From Deltaproteobacteria bacterium (GTDB lineage Bacteria; Desulfobacterota; DSM-4660; Desulfatiglandales; HGW-15), in NCBI GenBank assembly GCA_030671095.1, contig DAOVAK010000017.1, positions 1-15,613 of the forward strand: a DNA stretch of 15,613 nt. The letters run 5' to 3'. Shown here piece after piece: positions 7,105 through 15,300 of this stretch (positions within the stretch are counted from its first letter, which is position 1; every line of letters starts with the position of its first letter). The notes beneath the pieces were generated by a model, which was not told the origin of the DNA, searched no databases, and was given only the letters and a program-made list of their open reading frames with translations. Both the position numbers and the translations under genes were made by a program.

Positions 7105-8352
7105 CTAGGTCATAGCCTGAAGGGTCTTAATTCTCTCCAATAGGGGAGGATGAGAGTAGTTGAACCAGACATATAGGGGGTGCGGCCGGAGATTGGAAAG
7201 ATTATCCCTGGCCATCTTTTTCAAAGCCAATATGAGCGGCTCAGCCACCTTCATGACCTTGAAGGCGTGGCGATCAGCCTGTCGTTCAAATCCTCTGGAA
7301 ATGGCCATGGCTATGGGTGAGAGGAAAAAGCCGACGGGCTCCCAGAGAACCGCAACGAGAAACAGTCCCGCATAGGCGGGCATGGAGGAAAACCCAAATG
7401 ATTGATACATGGTCTGCCAATTAATCATCTCGGAGGCAAGATAGAAGAGCACGACAGACGAAAGGCCCATGATAACAAGCTGTTTCTTTATATGATTCCT
7501 TTTAAGATGCCCCATCTCATGGGCAAGCACAGCCAGGATCTCATCATCTTCGTGGGCCTTTATCAGGGTATCGAACAGCACGATTCTTTTGCTTTTTCCT
7601 AAACCCGATAGATAGGCATTCGTATGCCTGCTCCTTCTTGTGGCATCCATCTGGAATACACCCTTGAGGGTAAACCCTTCATTTTCTGCAAGATGCTCTA
7701 TTTTCTCTGAAAGCTCCTCCTGCTCAAGGGGGGTAAACTTGTTGAAAATGGGAGCTATCACTGTGGGATAGATGACCGCCATCAGTATTTGAAAGGAAAA
7801 GAAAATGAGCCAGGCCCAGATCCACCACCTGTTGCCCGCATATTTGACCATAATGAGAAGAAGGGATAGAAGCACGGTTCCGATAATCACTGTTATAAGC
7901 AGCGATTTGATCAGATCTGAAAGCCAGGTTTTCAGGGTTCTCGTATTAAAGCCATATTTTTCTTCAATCACGAAGATATGATAATAGTCGAATGGTAGGT
8001 TTACAATGGCCCCAATCAGACCAGGAACAGCGAAAAAGATCAGGCCGGCCAATACGAAATGGACATCTTTCAAGCCCTCGGCCAACCAGGGTAATAGGCC
8101 GGAGAGGATGATGAAAAGAAAGACGATCTTTCCAGTGATCGTCTCCACATGAGAAAAATTTGTCTTGTCGATGGTGTATCGATTGATTTTTCTTAACTTG
8201 TCCGCATCTATTATTCCGCTAAAGGGCTCAGGCACCTGCTCTTTGTATTTCTTTAGATTTCTTGCATTGATCACCTCGATAATAAGATCTGCTGTGGAAG
8301 TGAAAAGATATAGGGCGAGATAGGCGATTAAGAATGTATTAATAGGTATCAT
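7105..8352 (-). CDS. M48 family peptidase, Ste24 (CAAX protease)-like
   Basis: This 415-residue integral-membrane zinc peptidase has the layout of Ste24/CAAX prenyl protease 1. An N-terminal membrane region (helices near 5-30, 72-90, 97-120, 150-170, 175-200) leads to the catalytic domain. There, HEMGH (278-282) supplies two zinc ligands and the catalytic glutamate, and GFERQAD supplies E356 as third ligand with D360. The family tail HPLYVWFNYSHPPLLERI (391-408) is also present. In eukaryotes the family trims prenylated proteins; bacterial homologues, like the related HtpX, are better seen as membrane-protein quality-control proteases. That role is inference here, but the neighbouring Bax inhibitor-1 family gene, a family also tied to membrane-protein turnover, is consistent with it. 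Start is ATG at 8350-8352, with only a close, weak GAGAG before it. Confidence 0.93.
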   Translation of the reverse strand: MIPINTFLIAYLALYLFTSTADLIIEVINARNLKKYKEQVPEPFSGIIDADKLRKINRYTIDKTNFSHVETITGKIVFLFIILSGLLPWLAEGLKDVHFVLAGLIFFAVPGLIGAIVNLPFDYYHIFVIEEKYGFNTRTLKTWLSDLIKSLLITVIIGTVLLSLLLIMVKYAGNRWWIWAWLIFFSFQILMAVIYPTVIAPIFNKFTPLEQEELSEKIEHLAENEGFTLKGVFQMDATRRSRHTNAYLSGLGKSKRIVLFDTLIKAHEDDEILAVLAHEMGHLKRNHIKKQLVIMGLSSVVLFYLASEMINWQTMYQSFGFSSMPAYAGLFLVAVLWEPVGFFLSPIAMAISRGFERQADRHAFKVMKVAEPLILALKKMARDNLSNLRPHPLYVWFNYSHPPLLERIKTLQAMT

Positions 8353-8548
8353 CTCTCAGTTCGAAGGGCCTCTGCAGAAAAGCTGTCCCATGGCGGAATG
8401 CTAAGATATTTACTTCTACCTTATCATATTGTAAAAGTATTGTACTAAATTTTTTGGCGGACCTTCGTTTCAAGCCGATGAATTTATGGAATAAATTCTA
8501 AGATCTTTCTTTTGAAAGAGGTCTGGTCCACATTACAGGAATATAGGC
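8353..8548. promoter_or_regulatory. Divergent intergenic region with a direct-repeat candidate operator
   Basis: This 196-bp region sits between two divergent starts and must hold the promoters of both the M48 peptidase and the PFK-2/FBPase-2 gene. I found no convincing -35/-10 pair on either strand. Two structures stand out. TATTGTA occurs twice in direct orientation (8427-8433 and 8438-8444), 11 bp apart, about one helical turn. A small inverted repeat, CTTTC and GAAAG around TTTT, lies near 8504-8518, shortly before the kinase gene. Neither has an assigned function. Confidence 0.35.
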
Positions 8549-9763
8549 ATGAAGGACAATAAACTCTATATCGTCATGGTCGGTCTTCCCGCTAGGGGGA
8601 AGTCCATCACAGCCACCAAACTCAAAGAGAACCTAATGCATGACTCGATCAAGACCAGGGTTTTCAACAACGGTGACCTGAGGCGGAAAATGATTCCCCA
8701 GAATACCTCCTACGCCGGATTCTATGATCCGAAGAACAAAGAAGGGGTGGCTATCAGGGAAAAGATAGCCCTCATTAACATGGACAAGGCGCAGAGCTAT
8801 CTCAGGAGAAATGGGGATGTGGCCATTTTGGATGCGACGAATGTGAGCCTAAAACGCAGAAACACCATTCAGAACCTGCTGAACGACCACCCTATCCTCT
8901 TCATTGAATGCATTAACAATGACCAGGAGATCCTCAGCGCTAGCATACAGAGGAAGATAGCTATGCCAGAGTTTGGCCATCTCACCCGAGAAGAGGCCAT
9001 GGAGAGTTTTGAGGAGCGAATCTTCTACTACGAATCTATTTATCATTCTTTGGGTACGGAAAGGAATTTCTTTAGATTGGATTCACTACACACCAGAATC
9101 CTTGAAGAAGAGATAGATCATGATATCCCCTATTATGAGCAGATAAGGGATTTCCTGGTCACAGACACCGTGAAGAACCTCCACCTGATCCGTCACGGAG
9201 AGACCTACTTCAACCTGGAAAATCGGATTGGGGGGGACGCTGACTTAACAGCGAACGGCAGGGCACAGGCCAAGGCCTTGGCCCAACACTTTGCAAAGAA
9301 AAAGATACCGCTCATTTTTACAAGTCAGAAGAAGAGAACGATACAAACGGCAGAGCCCATCAAGGAGATGCAGGGAAACTGTACCATCGTCCCTTTGGCC
9401 GAGTTTAATGAGATCAACAGCGGTATGTGTGAAGGGATGAGTTACGAGGAAATCAGGAAAATCATGCCCCATGTCTATTTTGCAAGAAGAAAGGACAAAT
9501 ACAATTATGTCTATCCTGAAGGAGAAGGCTATATCTCCATGGAAGAGAGAATCGACCGTGGTATCAAGAAAGCGCTTTTTCTAAGTGGGCCCTCTGACAA
9601 CATTATGATCATTGGGCACAGGGCTGCAAACCGAATGATCCTTTCCCATTTCCTCTATCGTCGAAAAGATGATGTGCCCTATGTCTATGTTCCCCTGGAT
9701 AAGTTCTACTATATCTCGACCACTCAAAACAAAAAGGTGTTTCAGTTAAGAAAATACCAATAA
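8549..9763 (+). CDS. Bifunctional 6-phosphofructo-2-kinase/fructose-2,6-bisphosphatase homologue
   Basis: This 404-residue protein has the two-domain order of eukaryotic PFKFB enzymes. The kinase half (about 1-205) has Walker A GLPARGKS (12-19), FNNGDLRR (39-46), matching FNxGxxRR at the eukaryotic sugar-phosphate site, FYDPKN (58-63) and DATN (95-98). The phosphatase half (about 208-404) has RHGET with the phospho-accepting H216, ENRIGGDADLTANGR, FTSQKKRTIQTAEP, the catalytic glutamate E288 in NEINSGMCEGMSYEEIR and the second histidine H357 in IIGHRA. All residues expected for making and breaking fructose 2,6-bisphosphate are present. That metabolite is an established eukaryotic allosteric signal, activating PFK-1 and inhibiting FBPase. 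The usual eukaryotic N-terminal regulatory extension is absent. The gene stands alone, divergent from the M48 gene, with fbp about 5 kb away. A different phosphosugar substrate cannot be excluded. Confidence 0.88.
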   Translation: MKDNKLYIVMVGLPARGKSITATKLKENLMHDSIKTRVFNNGDLRRKMIPQNTSYAGFYDPKNKEGVAIREKIALINMDKAQSYLRRNGDVAILDATNVSLKRRNTIQNLLNDHPILFIECINNDQEILSASIQRKIAMPEFGHLTREEAMESFEERIFYYESIYHSLGTERNFFRLDSLHTRILEEEIDHDIPYYEQIRDFLVTDTVKNLHLIRHGETYFNLENRIGGDADLTANGRAQAKALAQHFAKKKIPLIFTSQKKRTIQTAEPIKEMQGNCTIVPLAEFNEINSGMCEGMSYEEIRKIMPHVYFARRKDKYNYVYPEGEGYISMEERIDRGIKKALFLSGPSDNIMIIGHRAANRMILSHFLYRRKDDVPYVYVPLDKFYYISTTQNKKVFQLRKYQ

Positions 9764-9805
9764 TTTCAGATTGCGCACCTATTGCTGAAGTTCTTCACTC
9801 TCCCG

Positions 9806-9967
9806 TCACTGCTCCATCTGCGGATCTGACAGCTCACGCCTCTGATAGGAGATGCCGCCCCATGTAAAGGATATCTGCCAACAGTCCATAAAAGTCACGA
9901 GATAATGCATAAGAGCTTGTACCCGATACGCGGCCTCCTTGCTCGCCCGAAGGGCTGAGCTTATTTT
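9806..9967 (-). pseudogene. Possible 3' remnant of a gene beside the repeats
   Basis: On the minus strand an open frame of about 54 codons reads from the edge of the GC-rich repeat to a TGA at 9806-9808. Its sequence (SALRASKEAAYRVQALMHYL, then a Trp-rich FTWGGISYQRREL and SDPQMEQ) looks like a protein tail and not like random translation. The WGGxxYxRxxL end is reminiscent of the C-termini of some membrane-anchored family 2 glycosyltransferases, but this is resemblance only. Upstream the frame runs through the repeat copies, so no natural start is visible. It may be a gene truncated by repeat insertion, or chance. Confidence 0.25.
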
Positions 9968-10030
9968 GGCCAATCGCCGCCTGCCCGCCATCGCGAGCTC
10001 AGGCGAGGCGGGCGGGTCTCCCGATTGGCC
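9968..10030. repeat. Palindrome GGCCAATCG/CGATTGGCC enclosing a short GC-rich repeat copy
   Basis: GGCCAATCG (9968-9976) and CGATTGGCC (10022-10030) are perfect inverted repeats; the similarity extends outward imperfectly. Between them is a short copy of the repeat seen at 2380-2519: GCCTGCCCGCC at 9979-9989 and AGGCGAGGCGGGCGGG at 10001-10016, both identical to the ends of the long copy, with only 11 bp between. The whole can fold into one long hairpin in the gap between two convergent genes. It lacks a T-tract on either strand, so it is not a canonical terminator. Confidence 0.65.
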
Positions 10031-10054
10031 AAGAAAAAGTAATCTCTCTGTGCT

Positions 10055-10095
10055 CCCTGCCCGCCATCGCCAATGCTCAGGCAAGGCAGGCGGGT
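10055..10095. repeat. Third, diverged copy of the GC-rich repeat
   Basis: CCTGCCCGCCATCGC recurs at 10056-10070, followed by GCTCAGGC and then AGGCAGGCGGGTCT, closely following the short copy 38 bp to its left (shared CCTGCCCGCCATCGC, CTCAGGC and GGCGGGTCT). The two copies lie in direct orientation. Together with the copy at 2380 they show that this is a family present several times in the genome. Confidence 0.6.
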
Positions 10096-10137
10096 CTGTG
10101 CCTCAGTGGTGAATCTTTTTCTTTGCATTGACATTTC

Positions 10138-10923
10138 TCAGAGTCCCCTTCTATTCATGACTCTCATCTCTCTCGCCTTGGCGTATTTTAGGAAGGACCC
10201 TCCCGCATTCGTGGTGGAAATGACGAAGCCGTCAAAGCCATCGAGGACTCCCAATTCCAGGAAATAAGTCCTTAAAAACATCCACAGACCATGGAGAATG
10301 GGCGTGACGGCATTCACCTTGGCATTTTTCTCAAACAGTTCTTTTGAGGCGAGGTTGGAGTAGTTCTCCATCTTGGCCAGAAGTTCAGAATAATTTCTGA
10401 AGCTGATGTGTTCGATAACCGCATCAAGTCCTCTCACGCCCCCCTCAGTGACCCATCTTTCGTGAACCGGCCTGCCATCAAAACCCCCCACTTTCCTGTT
10501 CACAAGACGCACAATGCGATCAGGCCACCAGCCGCAGTGCTTTATCCATCTGCCATGCAGGTAATTCTTGCGTCTGAAGCCATATGCGGAGATTGTGGCA
10601 TCATTTCTGGCCAGTTCTCCCATTATGATGTGGGCCGTCTCCTGGGGTATCCTCTCATCTGCGTCGAGTATCAAAACCCAGTCATGAAGGCACCGATCAA
10701 CGGCATACTGTTTCTGCCCCGAGTAACCTCTCCACGCCTCAATGAGCACCCTGGCTCCGAGGGATTTGGCCAACTCCACGGTGCCATCCGTACTGCCTGA
10801 ATCCACCACCAGGACTTCGTCTGCAAACGCGACGCTTTGCAGGCAATCTGGAAGCCTCTCTTCCTCGTTCTTCGTGATGATGGCAACAGAGAGCGGGGTC
10901 TTATTCTGCACGTCCTCTTTCAT
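10138..10923 (-). CDS. Family 2 glycosyltransferase, WaaE/KdtX-like
   Basis: This 261-residue GT-A enzyme opens with the classic LSVAIITKNEEERLPDCLQS, then VLVVDSGSTDGT (37-48) and the nucleotide-sugar/metal motif LDADE (86-90). The central and C-terminal parts match lipopolysaccharide-core glycosyltransferases of the WaaE/KdtX type: NYLHGRWIKHCGWWPD, RLVNRKVGGFDGRPVHE and IEHISFRNYSELLAKM. The C-terminus has a hydrophobic stretch (about 208-240), which suggests membrane association. It probably adds a sugar to lipid A-core or a related surface glycolipid; donor and acceptor are unknown. It stands apart from the TraB gene by 205 bp. The ATG at 10921-10923 has no evident Shine-Dalgarno sequence. 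No other surface-polysaccharide gene is in the window. Confidence 0.9.
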   Translation of the reverse strand: MKEDVQNKTPLSVAIITKNEEERLPDCLQSVAFADEVLVVDSGSTDGTVELAKSLGARVLIEAWRGYSGQKQYAVDRCLHDWVLILDADERIPQETAHIIMGELARNDATISAYGFRRKNYLHGRWIKHCGWWPDRIVRLVNRKVGGFDGRPVHERWVTEGGVRGLDAVIEHISFRNYSELLAKMENYSNLASKELFEKNAKVNAVTPILHGLWMFLRTYFLELGVLDGFDGFVISTTNAGGSFLKYAKAREMRVMNRRGL

Positions 10924-11033
10924 AACAATTCAAATATCATGAAAGTTCTGTTTTGTAAAAACTCGGATTTTATCGACAAATTAGACATTGCCTTTTCCAA
11001 TTCCTGTGGAGTCTCTTTCAGTTGACCCCAATT

Positions 11034-11126
11034 TCGCAACGCTATTTTGTAGACATCGCAAAACTGGTCATTGCGAGTCCCGCCAAGCTTGGACCCGCAA
11101 AGGGGGGCGGCGGGGCGAAGGGGGGA
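11034..11126. repeat. Imperfect palindromes in the gap between the TraB and glycosyltransferase genes
   Basis: CCAAGCTTGG (11083-11092) is a perfect 10-bp palindrome, flanked by TTGCG (11071-11075) and CGCAA (11096-11100), so 11071-11100 can form a stem-loop. TTGCGA (11071-11076) can instead pair with TCGCAA at 11056-11061, a motif also found at 11034-11039. A G-rich run, 11101-11125, follows. This looks like another dispersed GC-rich element or a structured leader. On the minus strand it lies after the TraB gene and before the glycosyltransferase. Confidence 0.4.
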
Positions 11127-11128
11127 TT

Positions 11129-12292
11129 TTATGTGAACACCCTCATCATGAGAGGGATGGCCACGAAGGTTCCCAGCGAACTCCCTAGGTTCGTAAATAC
11201 TACTACAAGCAAGATCCGAGTGATCTTATTCTTCCAAAATCCTTTTAGCGTCGAGATGTCTTCAGGCAGGTTCTCAAAATCTCTCACTTTCGGTTTGCCC
11301 AAAAAGGCCTCAACCAGGCCGGAAACCCAGCCGGCAGCAATCATGGGATTGAGAGATGTCATGGGAGAGGCAACAACGGCGGATAGAACCGTCAATGGAT
11401 GGGCCAGGGCAATGGCGGCTCCAAGGCCTGCCAGTACGGCATTAGCCAGAATCCACCACTTGATCATGTGAGCGCCACCGCTGGTTCCAGCCACGAAAAA
11501 ACCGAAGATGATAAACCCCAATATGAGAGCTGGGATACCCCACTTGAACACGCGGGACAGCTGGCCTTTGGGAGGTATTCGCTCCAGCGCAGCCACATCT
11601 ACGGGCTTTTCCCAATACGCCTGAATGCCAGGTACATGTCCTGCCCCGACCACGGCCACGATCCTTCCACCGGGTGCTGTTCTGATCTTATGGGCAAGAT
11701 ACTGGTCCCTTTCATCAATCAAGATGCGTTTAATTTCTGGAAAGGATTCCCCAATTTCTGAGAGGAGGGTCTCGAGGACATCCTTCCTTTTTATCTTCTC
11801 AATATCTTCCTCTTGGATAGCGTCTATTTGCCCTGCTGAAATAATTAGCTGTGCTAACAGCTTTATCTTTCTCCAAAAACCCATGACGCGCCACGTCCGG
11901 GATAGGGTGGTACGGATATCCCTGTCCGCCAAGTGTACATGGGCCCCAATTGCCTCTGCTGAGGCAATGGCTCGCAAGACCTCCTCTCCAGGCCTTATCC
12001 CCAACTTCTTCCCGATTTTCTTCTGGAAGTAGGCGAGCATGAGATTGGAGAGGAGCAAAAAAGCCTTCTTCTCTTTGATAACCTTGAGAAGATCCGTGTC
12101 TTGCCATTTTTTCTTCTTCGTAAGCGATTGAAATCTGGACTCGCAGAGTTCGATACAGACCGTCTCGGGTTTCTCCTCTTCAATGACCTGCGCAACAAGG
12201 TCAGCGCTCTCCCTGGATATGTGGGCTGTTCCGACGAGGGTGATTTCCTTATCTTCGAAATTCAAACGGTGACTGTTGGTGTCGTTCACCAT
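11129..12292 (-). CDS. TraB/PrgY/GumN-family membrane protein
   Basis: This 387-residue protein has an N-terminal TraB domain (about 15-225) and a C-terminal membrane region. TraB signatures are LVGTAHISRESADLV with GTAH at 21-24, CIELCESR (46-53) with E48 and E51, LADRDI (121-126), ERDQYLA (194-200) and VGAGHVPG (215-222). These conserved histidine and acidic residues suggest a metal-dependent enzyme related to the Tiki/ChaN-like group. Hydrophobic helices near 251-270, 277-297, 300-328 and 358-384 anchor it. PrgY, the best-known member, reduces pheromone activity in Enterococcus; in a Gram-negative anaerobe the substrate is unknown. The gene starts 29 bp after the M16 peptidase on the same strand, so cotranscription is likely. 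The ATG at 12290-12292 lacks a strong ribosome binding site. Confidence 0.9.
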   Translation of the reverse strand: MVNDTNSHRLNFEDKEITLVGTAHISRESADLVAQVIEEEKPETVCIELCESRFQSLTKKKKWQDTDLLKVIKEKKAFLLLSNLMLAYFQKKIGKKLGIRPGEEVLRAIASAEAIGAHVHLADRDIRTTLSRTWRVMGFWRKIKLLAQLIISAGQIDAIQEEDIEKIKRKDVLETLLSEIGESFPEIKRILIDERDQYLAHKIRTAPGGRIVAVVGAGHVPGIQAYWEKPVDVAALERIPPKGQLSRVFKWGIPALILGFIIFGFFVAGTSGGAHMIKWWILANAVLAGLGAAIALAHPLTVLSAVVASPMTSLNPMIAAGWVSGLVEAFLGKPKVRDFENLPEDISTLKGFWKNKITRILLVVVFTNLGSSLGTFVAIPLMMRVFT

Positions 12293-12321
12293 GGGTTTAT
12301 CGTCTCTATAATTTCCTGGAC

Positions 12322-15300
12322 TCAGCGCAGTTCAATTTCAGTGTATGGAACGCCCATGCTCTTTGCCAGATCCTTCAGATCCTGCTCGAGGGTGATCTGT
12401 GTCCCATCTTTCCTTCTCACACTGGTCGTCTTATCCGCCACAACAAAGACCTGGAGCTTTTCCGGCTCGAGGAGTTTTCCTGCTAGAGCCCTCAGTTCCT
12501 CCCTCGAGGCGCCCATGAAGGCATCCTGGATTCGTTCGAGGGTGTCCAGGGGCTCCTTGCGCATATAATAACGGCCATAAACCTCCACCAGTTCGGCCGG
12601 CGTGTCCACATTGAAGACAAAACTATTCAGTGCATCGAGCCGTTTCAACTCCAGATCTTTGTGGGGAACGTGTTCCCGTAGCCCCTTCATGATCTCCACC
12701 GTCTCCTGAATCGCCCGGCCTGTTCTGTCACTTTTGCAGCCAATGTATCCAACAAGCATACCCGTCTTCCACCTGTACGTCTGATAAAACCACGCAGCAT
12801 AGACAAACCCCAAATCGTCTCGCAAGCGGGTGTACAACAGGGAATCCTTTCCGCCAAAGACGTTCATGAGGAGACTCACTTTCCAGTAATCTGGATGTGT
12901 ACGCTTTACACTGCTGAGGAGGAGTGCCACCTGAGATTGAACCTGGCCGGGCTTATGGACCAAGGCCAAGATGGGCGGGGTCTCGGGCGGATCATCAAGT
13001 TCCCTCACGGGTGCCCTTTTCTCAGGGAATGCCTGGAAGAGTCGCTTCAACCCTTTTGTGGCTCTGCCCCTTTCAATATCGCCTGAAATGGCCACCACCA
13101 TATTTGAGGGCACAAAATACGCCTTTATGAACTCCTTTAAATCATCCGGCGTGATGGTTGGGATCGTCTTCAAACCGTGGAGGGGATCGCGACCATAGGG
13201 ATGTCCCTTAAAATGCCAGATCTTCGCTTCGCGGCTGCTGACGGTCTGTGCGTCGCCGCCTTGACGCCTGAGCCCGATCAATGCCTGCCGCTTGACCACG
13301 TCAACCACCCGAGGATCGAACCTGGGACGCATCAGGACTTCCTCCAGCAAGGCCAGCCCCTTCTCCCAGTCATCTTTCATCACCGAGAGGCTTACAAGCG
13401 CCTCCTCTGCGTGGACTGAAACGGAGAGTTGTATCGCGTTTTCGTCCAAAGCCAGCGCCAATTCAGCTGGCGAGTATTTCTCGGTCCCACCGCGGATAAG
13501 GGAACCCCTTAGCACATGGGTCAAGCCGGTTTTTGCATCTCTCACATCAACTGCCCCCGCCTTCACAAGAAGGGTCAAATCAATCAAAGGGAGTTCCCGG
13601 TCGGGCAAATAGAATAGGGTCGCCCCCTCCACTTGGGCAGTTTCCGCTTTTGCGTATTTAATCTTTTCAGGGTGACGTTCGAAGGAGAGAGGATGCTCCC
13701 AGCCGAGAGGCGTAGGATAGATTGAGTGGTTGACAAGCGTTTTGGGCCTGAACATCTTGGCTGCGGCCGCTCCACTTACAGCCCTGTCTTCGGTGTATGC
13801 TTCAGGAGGACGCTCAGGCCTGCCACCAGGGATGATATAGACGCTGTTCTGGTTTCTCGTCTGGACAAATTTGTTCGCCACGCGCCTGATTTCCTCCGGC
13901 GTGACTTCTGCTATTTTGTTCAGATAGGTCTTCATGTAGTGCCATCCCACCTGGACTTCTAAAGTCGCCAGAGTGCGTGCCAACTGCTCATTGCTACGCA
14001 TTCTGTCCAAGAAATCTCGCTGGTTCAGCTTCTTGATCCGTTGGAGTTCCCGATGGGAAACCAATTCAGTCTTAAGTCTTTCAACTTCACCAAGAAGAAT
14101 TCTTTGCACCTCTTTGCAGGCCTTCAGGTAGGCCTGCCGCTTCTCTTCATCGCTAAGCGCTTTCTCCTTCAGTTCCTCTGGTTCGTTGGGCGAACCTCCC
14201 AGGATGAGCATACCACCGTAGCGGTTGTCCGGGTTATAGGCCCATGCCTCAACTGCAAGCCCCTTGTTGACGATGTTCTGGATCATACGGGCGCTACGAC
14301 CCTGGCTTAAGATCATGGTCATCGCGTCCAACACGTAGAAATCCTTTGTTCCCATACGGGCCGTATGGAATCCAATCCTGACAAGGGGTGTCCGGGCCCC
14401 CTTCAAGAAACGGACGCTCTGACGCGGACCCTTTTGAAGAGGTTCCCTTGTAACCTCTTCAGGTGCGCGGTTGCCTGCTGGATATCGCTCAAAATAGATC
14501 TCTGCCAGACTCCTGGCCTGCTCCAGCGTCACATCGCCTACCAGCACACAGACTGCATTTGAGGGGTTGTAATATCTCTTGTGAAATGCGATGGCGTCCG
14601 TGGTATTATACTTCTCCATGTCAGGTTTCCAGCCGATGACCGGATTGCGGTAAGGATGAGCCATGTAGGCGGTGGCCTCCAAGTCGAGCCAGGCAGCACC
14701 GTTTGGATTATTGATGTACCGAAAAGCCCACTCCCGCTGCACCACCTCTTTTTCCACGTAGAATTCGCGCCAAGAAGGCTCAAACAACTGTTCGCTGACG
14801 ATTGAAAACCACTGCTCCACCATGTCTGATGGCACTGACATGACGTACTGGGTCTGGTCTTTACTGGTAAAAGCATTGACCCCCACAGCGCCGTTCCTTC
14901 CCAGTTGCGACGAAAAAGCCTGCGGGACATAGATCTTTTGCACCTCAAGCCGCAGCCGCTCCATCTGTTTGAGTTTGGACTCGATCAGGGCCTGGTCAGG
15001 ATGACGTTTAGCCTCCTCTGCCAAGACCACCTGATAAGCGGCCTCAATTTGATCCTGCAGTTCCTGGTCCTTTTTGAAATCTGAAGTGCCTAAGTTCTTC
15101 GTCCCTTTGAACATCATGTGCTCGAGCAGATGCGCAATGCCCGTCTTGCCCGTCTCTTCAAGAGCAGAACCCGCGCGGATAGCAACCCGGCAGGCAACCT
15201 GCGGTGTGGTTGGGCGCTCCACGATCAAGAACTGCATGCCATTATTGAGCTTGAACTCCTTCACATCCAGCCTGATCCTGGAGGCTGGATCCTCAGCTAC

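Noticed and set aside
9968..10030. Rho-independent terminator between the convergent genes
   Set aside because: The hairpin is strong but followed by A-rich sequence on both strands, not a T-tract.
11022..11471. A 149-codon open frame on the + strand opposite the TraB gene
   Set aside because: Most of it is antisense to the well-supported TraB gene, and its start lies in a GC-rich palindromic stretch with low-complexity translation.
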